A DNA stretch of 64,000 nucleotides, from NCBI GenBank assembly GCA_037903355.1, contig JBAJFE010000023.1:310001-374000 (forward strand). Reading direction: 5' to 3'. Below the pieces are notes generated by a model that saw nothing but the letters and a program-made list of their open reading frames with translations, made no database searches and had not been told where the DNA came from. Positions 11,794 to 22,598 of this stretch are shown here, piece by piece (the first letter of the stretch is position 1; every line of letters starts with the position of its first letter). The position numbers were made by a program, and so were the translations under genes. This DNA is from Trichuris trichiura. Taxonomy: Eukaryota > Nematoda > Enoplea > Trichinellida > Trichuridae.

Positions 11794-12420
11794 ATTCGGC
11801 AATTTCAAGCGTCGAAAGAAAAAAATCTATTTTCGCGCTTACCGGTACAGCTCAAATCGCTTGCCAAATGTCATGCGAGTAAACAATGCGTTGTCATGCT
11901 ACCTGCCGATACTTATAAAAGCGTACTGTAGCGGTTAAAGTTTCTCCAACGATTTTCCAGCGATTTTGTGCCATTAAATATCATTTCTAGGTGTTGCGGT
12001 TTTACGCGCAAAGTTAACTTTTGCTGCCACAACTAAGACAAAAAGCTTAAGCAAGTTTTACGAAAAATTTAACTTTTTGGCATACTGTTAGTGTATGCGC
12101 AGGTTGTGTTGCTATAGGTTGCACATTCAATTTTTTGAATGGCCAACGAATGTTAACAATCGAAGTAGGATTAAACCGCCCGTGCAAACTCGATGTTCCG
12201 TAACCTAAACGTACAGATTTTTTTGTGGCTTTATAAATTCATATGTAATGTCGCAAACGATTTCCAGTCGTCTGCGAAACACTTCGAAAGTCAAAATAAA
12301 AAAGAAAATCAATGTTCTTGTCAATTTACCTGATAAAGGCGTGCCGTAGCCTCTTACGCTTGACTCTAAAAGGCAAATGTTTCTTCAATTTCAATTTCGC
12401 GTCTTACCTAAGCGTCAGTT

Positions 12421-12440
12421 TATATATATATATATATATA
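12421..12440. repeat. (TA)n microsatellite
   Basis: Ten uninterrupted TA units in the ADAM10-LEM2 intergenic region. Confidence 0.9.
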
Positions 12441-13553
12441 CAGTAGAGGGCGAACATCCCTTCGATGGCCGTTTAAAACGATTAAGACGAAAGTAATAAT
12501 TGAACTGGACCGCACCTATTGTTAGAAAACAACAACAACTCACCTAATTACAGTACTAAAGATGAGTAGGTGCAAGTCCGCCATATAAATATGCATATAA
12601 GACTAGCACGCAAATATTAAGAAGGAACCTGCACATTTTAAATCGCAGTCGCTATTTTTCTTGAAAATAATTAATAAACTCAAGAAAGCAAGTATATATA
12701 GGCCAATTTTCCCTTTATTAGTGGAACAAAGCGGGAAAGTAAGCTAGTATATATGGAAGCGCTAAAACACACGCACACATGAGTAAGCAAAACCGGGATA
12801 ACAGTTAGTAGTAATGCCAACACACGATAGATGCATAAGTAAAAGTGTTGTATTGCTGTAGACAGCGTACAGATGGTCTAAGCCCCAACTGGTATCAGTG
12901 GAATAATCAGCTTTTGTGGATGTTGTCCGCCCTGAAGTTAGCATACAGTTACTGTAAACATTTGGCAGTCGCTATAAAAAATCTTACCTTTGAATACTGT
13001 GAGTGCGGGAGATATAGACAGTGCTAAAATATAAGTACATAAAAAATTCAATATTCGCAAATTAAAGAAAAGATTATTAATAAGCACTTCTTTTCATTGG
13101 AATAGCAGCTAAATTTTCGTAACATTTACTTAAATAAGTTTTTTCCTTCTTCGTCTTTTTCTTTTTATGACAACTGACGACATCATATCAGTTATTCATT
13201 TACTAATGGGATACACAAAAAGAAACGGAATAAAATCGTTAAAAGTGTTACTATAACCAACGTTAGCCGATACGCTAAGACATTAATGGAAAAAAAGTCG
13301 GCTTTGCTATTCTATTATAAAGAAGCAACAAAACTGATCAAGTCTTACGTTTAGTAAACTATAATGTATGCAAATTTAAATGATTGTGACGTCACGTTTT
13401 GAAGTTCATTCACAAATGCTTCGTTCGCTCGGAGACGCATTGCCGCAAATTAGTCAAATACATTACGCGTAAAAACAAAGCCGCCAAAAAAGTGCAGACT
13501 GAAACTCGCATTTTAAGACTGACAGAAAAGTTTACCTTATTGAGACGTACTAG

Positions 13554-15747
13554 CTAAAAAATACTGTCCTTCCATTCTTCTTCTTCTTTTTCTTGCTGAA
13601 AAAAAAAGAAAACATAGCTTACAACAAGCGCGTAAACAATTTATAAGCAAAGAAAACTAACGTTTGAATCAGCCGCTTCAGCGTACAGCCAAATCGCAAT
13701 TCCACGTCCGAATAAGCTTACGTATTTTGTCTGTATATGACACTCCTTTTCGTGACAGCCGATATACCGAACCGCCTTTTCCCAAACAACAGTCGTTGCC
13801 TCACTAAAAATAATCATAATGATAAACAATGGAATAAATTAGAATAATAATCATAGCGTGCTCACCGTTGCCAAAACGGAATCAGAATGTCATGAACATC
13901 ATCTACCGGTGCAAATGCATCTTTCAAACCGAGTTTGATAGCTATTGCTTTGAGCGTTTTCATATACTCTGTAGTAGAAAAAATGCGGTATACACAACAA
14001 AAAATTATTAACGTACGAATGATTTTTTCCCTCATCTCGCGTACTTGCACACGTTGCGCGTACGCTCGCGCCCGTATACGTCGTCTCTCGTACATGCGAA
14101 CAATGATCACGGCCATAAATGCTAAAGGAAAAAAAATGGGTATAGCTAAATAAAGGTACATTTTTTCGTACCGCAGAAAACAAACGCTAACATTTTCGAA
14201 TGGACAACACCGTTGAACGTGTCGCAAAAAGCGCCTAAACCAATAAAACAACAACTCTGGCGCAAACCGCTTAAACAATAATAATAATAATAATAATACC
14301 ATATAGCACTGCCGGCAACAGAGTGATACGGTCGCGTTTTAAATGTGGTATGCACGGAACAGAGACGGCAACCAAAATGCCCAAGATGGAAAGTAATGTT
14401 GGCCACCAGCCGGCCAATCGCCATTTTTGACCACATCTACGTCCATTATATATACTCCGAGGCTTCGGACTATTCAAGTAGAATATATCTCCAAGTTTTC
14501 GCTTTAGATTTCCCCACGCTTTCATCGCTTAACAATGAACACCATTAAGCGCTTAAGTTATCCAACTGCTTGACTGTTCAGATGACTGACAGTAAGCTAT
14601 GTCCAATAAAGGCCTTTCACCATAACCTTATTCAAATAAAGATTTATCGTACTCACCGTAAGAAGAATTGGCGCTATGACAACCACGTCCTAATTTAGAT
14701 ATTTTCCGCGTATTGTCACAAGGATTAATTGTTTCCAAACTGTCTTCATAGTCACTCGAATTGTCAGCAGTTTTTAGTAACAAAAGGTTGGTAGACGCAG
14801 GCACTGACATTGCCAATCGCCTTGTCGACCTCGTCAACGGACCCTGCGGTATGCCCAAGCGGCGCAAATTGCGTCGAATTTTCCTATCGGACATAATTTC
14901 ATTGCTGTCCCTATCTAAAACAGCGGCATCATTTATCGGTCCAAACTGGCATCTACAACAATATTTACACTTCAAAAGAGTTCAGTAAACTGTCTTATTT
15001 TGGGATTTCAAAACTACCGTAAGATGGTAATATAGAAAGTAGGCTATTAACGTCTGCGTAAAATACATGCTAATTATCCTCTATTTATTCGTCCGACTTA
15101 CCCAACGAAGGCTCGTTGTTCCCACCGTATTCGCTAACCATGCTTCTAAGACGCAACGGAAAATTTCCATCTGCGCTGCCAGAGTGACCGCCAAAATGGA
15201 CACCGGATGGACGGTGTTGACTGCCATCAAGTTTGATTGTTTCAATGTTGTCTTGACTATCATTCAAATCGTTCGGTCGATGTTCTCTGCCACCAAATAC
15301 GGGATTTCCGAAGCGAATGTGCTGTTCCGTTTTCGCAATGGGATCGCGTAGAGCGTACGAAGCAGACGACCTGCCAATGTTGCCGCTTTGACGCGGTTGA
15401 GGCATACTCTTTGAGGATGAATTCTTTTCGCCCATAGAAGCTAAGCTACATGTCAAGCTTTTCGCGTCGGCTTTTCTTTCCTTTGTCGTCATTTGCGGAG
15501 TGGAGAACTTCGTCAGGCCACTCTGTTTTGCTCTCACTGACTGGCTTCTCTCCGGCGATTCTTCCGTACTGTCACTGTCCTTCACCGACTCAGAATCATA
15601 AGAACTTTGAAGATTTTGCTGTTGTTTTGCCTTTTCAATGGCAAGTATATAAGATCGTCTTGTAGACCTGGTAATTGGGCCATGGGATATTCCTAGACGC
15701 CGCAAATTCCGTTTAATTTCTTCATCAGGCATAACTTCGCTGTCCAT
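13554..15747 (-). CDS. LEMD2: LEM2/MAN1-type inner nuclear membrane protein with two LEM domains
   Basis: Inner nuclear membrane protein expected to bind BAF and chromatin through LEM domains. Exons, 5' to 3': 15747-15102, 14914-14657, 14527-14310, 14269-14017, 13968-13866, 13803-13662, 13595-13554. They join in phase to 553 residues. Two LEM-type segments are visible: NLRRLGISHGPITRSTRR in exon 1 and NLRRLGIPQGPLTRSTRR in exon 2. A Ser-rich linker separates them. First membrane span GWWPTLLSILGILVAV; second span around LAIPIFFPLAFMAVIIV. The C-terminal MAN1/Src1 winged-helix region includes VWEKAVRYIG, followed by an acidic, Lys-rich end. The exon 3-4 junction is uncertain: an ATT repeat lies there and the best phase-keeping solution is a 40 bp intron (14309-14270) ending in AAG. 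Exon 3 also follows an AAG acceptor. TTTTTAG ends two bases before the ATG. Confidence 0.85.
14275..14299. repeat. (ATT)n tract at the LEM2 exon 3-4 junction
   Basis: About seven ATT units (minus-strand sense) between the two membrane spans of the LEM2 protein. Read through without splicing, the upstream frame runs Ile-rich into a stop, while the downstream coding frame is shifted. The tract therefore either lies in a very short intron or marks a frame change. Confidence 0.8.
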
Positions 15748-18116
15748 GTCTAAAAATGCCTATCGACACTAAAAGTAATGCTAGAAAAGGCAAAAGCTAC
15801 GAAAGAGCTTAGAAAGTCCACTACTTTGAAACAAACTCTATACGCGGTGACTACGCAACGGATGCGTAGACTCGTGACGCATTTTTCTGAGCTGTTCTGA
15901 ACAAACAACGATTTCGAAAGCTGCAGTACAGCAGCGTGAAGTACGACTTTAAAACAATAGTGCCATATTTAAAAGTGTAAAGGCAGTAACTCGGAAAACC
16001 GGCATTAATAAGAAAAAAGAAAGGGAATATAAAATTCGCTTTTCAACCATCTTCCGTAGGGTTTCGGAACAGAATTGACAAATAAACAATGAATACAAAC
16101 GGCAAAAAACGTTTACCGATCGATCTGCCCATGCTGGAACATAGTAGAGACATTGCCAACAATTTTTTAGCTAAGACGTTTAATTAAGCACTATTTGAAC
16201 GACCAATAAAAATCTTCTCAAAAACCACTCTTCTTCGCGATTAAAACAGCCGGTGGAAGAAACCAGAATGGTCGAAATCAGAACAAAAATTTCGAGTTGG
16301 AGATATACAGTAAGATGATCCAAAGGTACGAATAGACGCGTACATTATGGAGCAAACTGTTGGAGAACGAATGCGAAGATATTTTATCGCGCAACTTTTT
16401 TTCATCCGCCGATCGGACAAATTTTTTTAAGGAAAATATTGCTAACGCACTGTCAACTATATAATGAGAAAGCAGCAGCTTAACAGGAAAGAATTTATCC
16501 ATCGCGAAACTGCACCTGCGAAGGCAGCCCGAACCTGCAATTTTATCCTATTAGTTAACCTGTTGGATATTAATGCTGCCATTAAGCTCGTACGAGATTT
16601 CCAAGAAACTTGGGCAAAGCGCTGTATGCGCGATGCCTTGCTAATAGGAGAAAACAAGGCGCAATTGTACTTCGTCGAGCTGTGCGGATGAGAAATAAAA
16701 AAATGAAATTGTTCCTCCCTGCAGAAAGTAAGTGCCGTCACCCTCAACCTTATAAAGTGATCGCGTAAAAGTGGGCCCTCCAAAAGCGACTCACTTGGAA
16801 AGATGTTTAAGCACCGCTTCCAAACCGCGTAGAATAACAAGAATATTAACGTGGTTCTACGGAACATTGGCTTCTTTCCGCGAAAGTTTGCCGATTAGTG
16901 AAATTGCGCGAATACTGATTGCAGTATCACAGCATGAACAGCTTTTGTACCGACTTGCCCGAATTCAAACTCGTCAGCTTTTAGTCTTTTAGAGGCAAAG
17001 AAGTGGGCAAGCGCGTTTAGGGTCTCCGAGAGTCGCTAAAGAATAAAGATATGCGAGTTTTCAAGCTTTCGGACGCTCAGCGCTCCTTTACGTAAAAATA
17101 AAGCAATAAAGCGCTCAAAAATAAACTAGAACCGCATTTCAATTTCGATATTTAGTTATTAGACTTGCTTTTTGACTCCTTTGCAACATGCGCCCATCGT
17201 CATACTGTACCACTGCCGGCAATTCTATTCTGCTCCTGCGTCAAGCTTAAACCGAAACATTATCCTTCCATTCAGGCTTAAACATAGCTAAAGATTTAGC
17301 AGATGTTAATTTTGATTTTGACTAGATTCTGCGATTTCCTACACGGATTTTCCGCTCGCTGGTTAGTATATGCAGGTTCGTTTCTTATAAGAATGCAACC
17401 ATTCTGCTCTGCTTTTACTGAAAAGCATTCAAATGATTATACTCTGCCTCCTCTTAAACCGAAGCCGAAATATAAACGTATGTTTTGGCTTAGCCTTAAG
17501 AAAAAGCAGAACCGATGGCTAGCAAACCTACAGTATGCCAGTGCAACCAGGAATTGATTAGGGCTGAAAAAACTTAAATTTGAGCAACAAAAATCAGTTT
17601 TCATTGTGTTTTTCTCTCTCTGTCATCGTTGCAGTTGCTAAACCACGCTGTCGAACAAACTGTGCTCGAAAAAATGAGCGGCTTTTGCCGTCCTTGTCTT
17701 GGAAATTAAGCTTCACTTTTCGTTGCAGAGAGAAGTAATAATCAAAAAACATAACGATCGAACAACAGCTTAAAACTACCGTTGCTTCCGCTGGGTGTCT
17801 GACCGTTGAAGGATCCCGTTTAGGGCTTCAGCCAAAAAACACCGCTTGCATTAGCTTATCGAGCCTTTTCGACAAGACCGTACGATTCCACAGCTAAAAA
17901 GGAGACATAGTTCATTCCGTGTTTACTTTGGCATATTGTCTGAGCAAGCATGTTTTACGCGCAAGCGTAGGCATAAGCGAGCAATTTTTTTGGCACCCAT
18001 TTTAAGGAATAGGGAGCGCAGACGAATGTATTCACGAAGAGCACTGTAGGGAAAAGTAGTGTTTGAAATGTCAGTTTATGCCCCAGTTTTCCGTGAGTAA
18101 CAATGTTGCTCTAAAC

Positions 18117-18291
18117 CAGTGTTTCTCAATGTGGGCCCTGGGGCCCCCTGGGGGATTCTGGGAGATTTTAGGGGAGCCCTGGAGGATAATGCGGCAGGAC
18201 ATTGTCCCAATAAACGGTGAGCCCTTACAAGGACTAGGAGGGCCCTAGAGGGCCCTGACAAAGCCTAGGGGAGCCCTGGGGCAAAAAAGGT
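18117..18291. mobile_element. Short hAT-type MITE, GC-rich, starting CAGTGTTTCTCAA
   Basis: Begins with CAGTGTTTCTCAA followed by TGTGGGCCC, the same start as the hAT element at 38981. The body is unusually rich in GGGCCC, CCCTGG and GGGAGCCC repeats compared with the AT-rich surroundings. The far end GGCAAAAAAGGTTT is a weak inverted counterpart of hAT ends. No protein is encoded, so it is probably a non-autonomous relative mobilised by the ZBED5-like transposase family. Confidence 0.6.
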
Positions 18292-18802
18292 TTAATCACG
18301 TACGGCACCGAGATTTAACGGACCGGCTGAGCTAAATTGCCGCCAACGTATTTTTCATCCCGCTGTTGCGTTGAATGTGCGAAAAATTCGCTGGAAACGT
18401 ATATGTTTTTCTTTGAAATTCAACTTGATCAATTAGACGCTGTTCTTGCATTTGTTGGGGGGCGGATCACTACGTTAAAGCTGTAAAGTAACTACAGAGA
18501 GAATCAAAAGAAATGATTCAACTACGCACTTGGCCGTATTGATAGACGGACAGACAGCGGTCGTACACAGCTTTCAAGCTGAACTCGTAACATTGTCTTC
18601 CAACCTGAACATAGCGTTGCGTGCAGCCGCTGAGCACTTGCTCGCTAATGGTCGCTCAACTAGTTGCCGCGCATAGCTCATAGCTTAGCAGAGCAACAAA
18701 GCCGCATGAGAGCAAGAACGAACTCGTAATATGAAAAATTTTTATTGGACGCACGTTTATTCAAATCGCTGACGAGAGCAAAAATGAAAAATTTCTAATT
18801 TA

Positions 18803-19078
18803 CTACTCAACATGAAAAACAACCCTCCTCGAGCGGAGGTTGTAGCTTTTTGGTTGTCTCGTTTCGAGGCCCCATGCTCTCCGAGGGGGCCACCTTCTTG
18901 GTGGGGCGCCCCTCGTTGTTCGGCTTGGCATAACGTCGGCCTGCGGTGGCGGTGGTGGTGGAGGCACATGCTGATCTTGTCGGGTAATCCATCTGTAGAT
19001 TACCTCTGATAACTTTTCGACAATAACAATTATCACCACACAAATACTAATAATGACGAGCAGACACTGCAAGATCAT
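18803..19078 (-). CDS. Hypothetical 91-residue protein: membrane segment plus proline run
   Basis: From the ATG at 19078: an N-terminal hydrophobic segment (LLVIISICVVIIVIV) that could be a signal anchor, a run of seven prolines, and an Arg-rich tail. No family recognised. The GC content of the distal half is higher than in the surroundings. It could be a small gene or a chance open frame; no splice sites or neighbours support it. Confidence 0.25.
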   Translation of the reverse strand: MILQCLLVIISICVVIIVIVEKLSEVIYRWITRQDQHVPPPPPPPQADVMPSRTTRGAPPRRWPPRRAWGLETRQPKSYNLRSRRVVFHVE

Positions 19079-21142
19079 GATCGCACAATGAACTTCACAA
19101 GCCTTACACACTGCTCAGTGTATAAAGAGTGTGCAGGCTCTACCTGCTTATCATTCACAGCTTTTCACTATTGTGGCATTGTCCGCCCAAAGTTTAAAAA
19201 ATAGTTTAAACTGCTTTGGCTCGCCGTCGTCCTGCGAGCGTGTGGAAATTGGTTTTTGTATATAACGAACTAAAGATGCGATTTATTGAAACGACAGTTC
19301 AAGCTTTCCGCTTGCAGCCGAGCGCCATACGTATCGAACTGATTTTTTTACCGCGGACTGTATGAAGTGTTGAGTTTTTTATTTAGGATCTCAGTCTGAT
19401 GTAGTTTAGTTTATGCGAAGATATTTTTAATATGTGCTTGCAACTGAGATAAGAAATTGAAATTAATTGAACGTGAAAGAAATTGTGTAAAAAGTAAAAT
19501 ATATATAGGATATGTGCACTGCTCTTTATCTTCTTAGGCGGCACAAGTTGTACTGTATTCGTGATAAAAGCTTATGAATTGACAAGAAAATAGTTGTACT
19601 CGTAACAATTAAGTAACATTTTATTTCTCAAAGGAAAAATGCGTTGTTTTCGCTGATAAACTGAGCAAGAATACACGGTGGACGTTCAAAATGTGACTGC
19701 AAATGTCGTAGCGGTGAACAGAAAAGGTACGCGGTCAATTTGTCTGTTTCCTTTGCTAATGAACTCACTGTGTCAACCCGCGTTTCTCTTCTGACGATAA
19801 TAAGACACGGAGCTTTCGGCGCTTTGGTTGTTGACCCACCAACGTGTAGGTGGGTCTGCCGAAATATATTTTTTTAAAATGAAGGCTGACAATATGCAGA
19901 TGCTGTTCGCTAAGGATTATTGAATTGTGTTGGATGCTTCAGCCCTTCGTGCTGCTTGTACAACTTGCATCATTGCCGAATAAGTTGCAACCAGCTCCAT
20001 TTGGTAGTACTGCCCTTACTGCGTCAAAATGGGCTTTCTTTGCATTTCAGGTAAACGTCTACAATTCATACCAAATATTGAATTTAAACAACTTAAAATT
20101 GACCCATATTTACTAAAAAAAATAATAATAAATTTGGAAGAGAAAAAAAAGCAGTGTTGCCATAACTGGTATTTGCACGCTAGCGGTTGTACGAACGGGT
20201 GCATATTATACAGTCTATACGTAGACTGTACACACAGGCATGTACATGCAATCACAAATGCTACACTGCTAGAAACGCTTCAACAAAAGTTGAAAGTTCA
20301 TTAAATGATAAGCAGGTTTCATTGCATTTGATGGGAATTTTCTCGCCTTATATCTAATTTCGTTAATGGTGGCATACTTAAGCGGCCTGACAAGCTGAGT
20401 TGCTATTGCTTTTTGACGAGGAATTCTACTGTAAACAGGACAGTAAAAAATGGCAAATTTCCAAATGATCCGCAGGTTTCAAAGCGCAGACCTTTCAAAT
20501 GTTTGAACTGTTCATTCGCGAAAAAACTGCGCTACTGCAAAATATTTTTAGCGTTCTATTTATTTTTGGAACTTAATTTAAATGTTTTACTTATCGAGAG
20601 TTGTGGCGTCGCTTGTAATTTAACTTGTCTTTCCTTGACAAAGGATTCGCTGGTAAACGTTTTGCAACTTGGAAGCGGATGTGATCGGCATGGACTATAA
20701 GCACGTCCATTAGTCATTTTATGAACCATTAGACGATTGCCTTGTAGGAAACATTTACCTGAATAAATGCGCGCATTGTTTAGCATAGTTCTGCAGTTTA
20801 ATTGCCGACACCTTTGACTTCTCGGTGCAGTTGCTTAGTGGGCACCGGAGAGGCACGGTGGGACTTTTTAACAATTAGGATGAATTACGTTGAAGTAAAT
20901 TTATTGTTTTAAATGTTGCTCAAACTCCCTACTTATCGTTGCCTTGAAGACATTATTTTATATGACGTCATTTCTTTGCGACTTTGTTTTGCGTTGACGT
21001 GCGACTGTGCTTTCTGTTGGTACAAATAAATTTGTTTTTTTGGCTGCGGTGGAGGGACGAGACTGGCAAAAGTAAAGAAGTTGAACCGGTCGCGACGCTT
21101 TTGCGTCCTTTTTTGGTAACGTTTTGGGATTGCAAGCGGATT

Positions 21143-21981
21143 ATGCGATCAAGCGAGAAAATTCCTTTGCTCGATACAAATGCGCGTGATGGTCTTGACG
21201 AGTTTTCGACGGACTCTTTGCCGTTGCAACTTCGTTCAAGAAATAGTAATCGTTTGTTTTCTGGCGAACCGACTTCCAGTGGCAACGTTGCAAGCGACGA
21301 AAAGTCGTACGCTTGGTATTCTTTACGTCCCGATGATACATTGCAAAAGGTAGCATTGAAGTTTAGCCTAACGGTAGGTCCTACTTGAAGCCTGACGGCT
21401 TTTCAAAAGCTGTATCGCAGCTGTTTTTTTTTTAAAACTTAACTTTGAACTTTCAGGTGAATGAATTGAAGAGAATTAATGGATTAGTGTCGGACCAAGA
21501 TTTTTTTGCCTTAAAAGCTCTTCGAATTCCTGACAGTCGGCTGCAACATTTGACCGCGGAAGAACGGCGAAAGGCGGAAACAAGGACTACGCGAGATGTT
21601 ATGCAATCAAACGACGCTTCTCTTGCGGTCGATCCTTTTAATATAGGCAACGGGGGATCGCCTTCCAACCAATCGGCTAATATTCAGCAAGCAGAGTCGT
21701 CTTCAGGTTGTGATCAACGCGTTATTGCCAATTTGTTCTGCGAAGTGGACAAGAACTTGGAAAGGGCAAAGGTTTTGCACGATCAAATGCAACGGCGCGG
21801 CGGCGATTCGTCGTCCGAAGGTAGCGGCTACGCTGAATTGCTTCCGTGCAACGAAATTGATAAGCAGCGTCGAATCGGTTGGTTTCGTCAAAATATTTGC
21901 CATTTTACCGTTATAGTACTTCTCGTAATAACCTTTGCCGTTTTGCCCATTCTTTGGTTTTGTGCCAGGCTGCTTGCGTAG
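21143..21981 (+). CDS. LYSMD3: LysM domain membrane protein, LYSMD3/4 type
   Basis: Two exons, 21143-21373 and 21457-21981, joined in phase across an 83 bp intron ending TTTCAG; 251 residues. The LysM domain spans the junction: YSLRPDDTLQKVALKFSLT then VNELKRINGLVSDQDF, ending FALKALRIP (about residues 58-100). An acidic, Ser-rich linker follows, then a C-terminal membrane span (FTVIVLLVITFAVLPILWF) with almost no tail beyond it. This matches animal LYSMD3/LYSMD4, which have one LysM and one transmembrane helix and in human cells localise to the Golgi/plasma membrane. Ligand not deduced. I cannot separate LYSMD3 from LYSMD4. It lies in the same direction as IDH3A, 617 bases upstream of it. 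Confidence 0.8.
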
Positions 21982-22598
21982 CTCCGTTGCCTTAAGTTGC
22001 TTTTGTTCAATTAAAGTACATGATTTTCTTTAAGGTGTACTGTACATCAGTATTTTTTTTCTCTAACGCAATTCCCGCTGCATGCAAATCGCTGCCATTT
22101 ATGGGCGGCATGTGCGAGCACGATTCCTTTGTACATTGTTTAAACGTTTTGCGGTCGAAAATCGCCGGCACTGGCCGTCGGACGAAGAGTGCCGACGAAT
22201 AGTTGCTACGGTTGAACGTACCTGTTAGTCCGACTTACTGCTAATAAGTAACAAATTGTTTTTTGTCAGTCCAATGGGTTTATTTGCCTTTTATCACCCA
22301 AATGCTAATTTCTAAACGTCTTTTTCGACCAAAACTGTTTCTCAACAACTCGGTTAAGGCACGTTGTTGCGTCCTACGGTAAATTTCCCGCCGCTTGTTG
22401 TTTTTCTCATGGTTAACCGCAACTTCTTAGCTTCCCTATAAGTTTATTTTAATCCAATTTAATGTTTTTTATTAGAAGCATCTTTATTTCCCGACTCTGC
22501 TAATCGATTTGTATTTTGAGCACATTAAAAGCGCTTAAAATGATCTGTCGTTTCTTAAGTAATGGGCGTACGGCTTAATTCGTTTTTCAGTTGAATAT
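21982..22598 (+). other. Spacer between LYSMD and IDH3A genes
   Basis: No gene seen. The 3' part leads into a TTTTTCAG acceptor at 22583-22590, eight bases before the IDH3A ATG. The two genes could be spliced from a common transcript, as in operons of trans-splicing worms, but 617 bases is long for that. Confidence 0.4.
22581..22590 (+). promoter_or_regulatory. Splice acceptor immediately before the IDH3A ATG
   Basis: CGTTTTTCAG ends eight bases before the start codon at 22599. Either a spliced-leader acceptor or the end of a 5'UTR intron. Confidence 0.45.

Larger units (their letters stand above)
11246..13553. other. Intergenic region between the convergent ADAM10 and LEM2 genes
   Basis: No gene recognised. 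Open frames are short and lack family resemblance. It holds the ADAM10 3' flank with an AATAAA at 11788, a TA microsatellite at 12421-12440 and two copies of dispersed short motifs (12096 TGCGCAGGTT; 12625 GAACCTGCA). Confidence 0.5.
15748..21142. other. Long gap between divergent LEM2 and LYSMD genes
   Basis: About 5.4 kb. It holds a hAT-type MITE (18117-18291), one small proline-rich open frame (18803-19078) and several copies of dispersed short motifs (16531, 17371, 18043). Other open frames here (for example around 16464-16691 and 17303-17557) show no domain and no convincing splice sites, so I leave them out. Confidence 0.5.

Noticed and set aside
16464..16691. Plus-strand 75-codon frame with a helical-looking product
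   Set aside because: A longer antisense frame covers it, and neither has a recognisable family, splice sites or start context.
17303..17557. Plus-strand 84-codon frame, Lys-rich at the end
   Set aside because: No family, no splice support, surrounded by stop-rich DNA.
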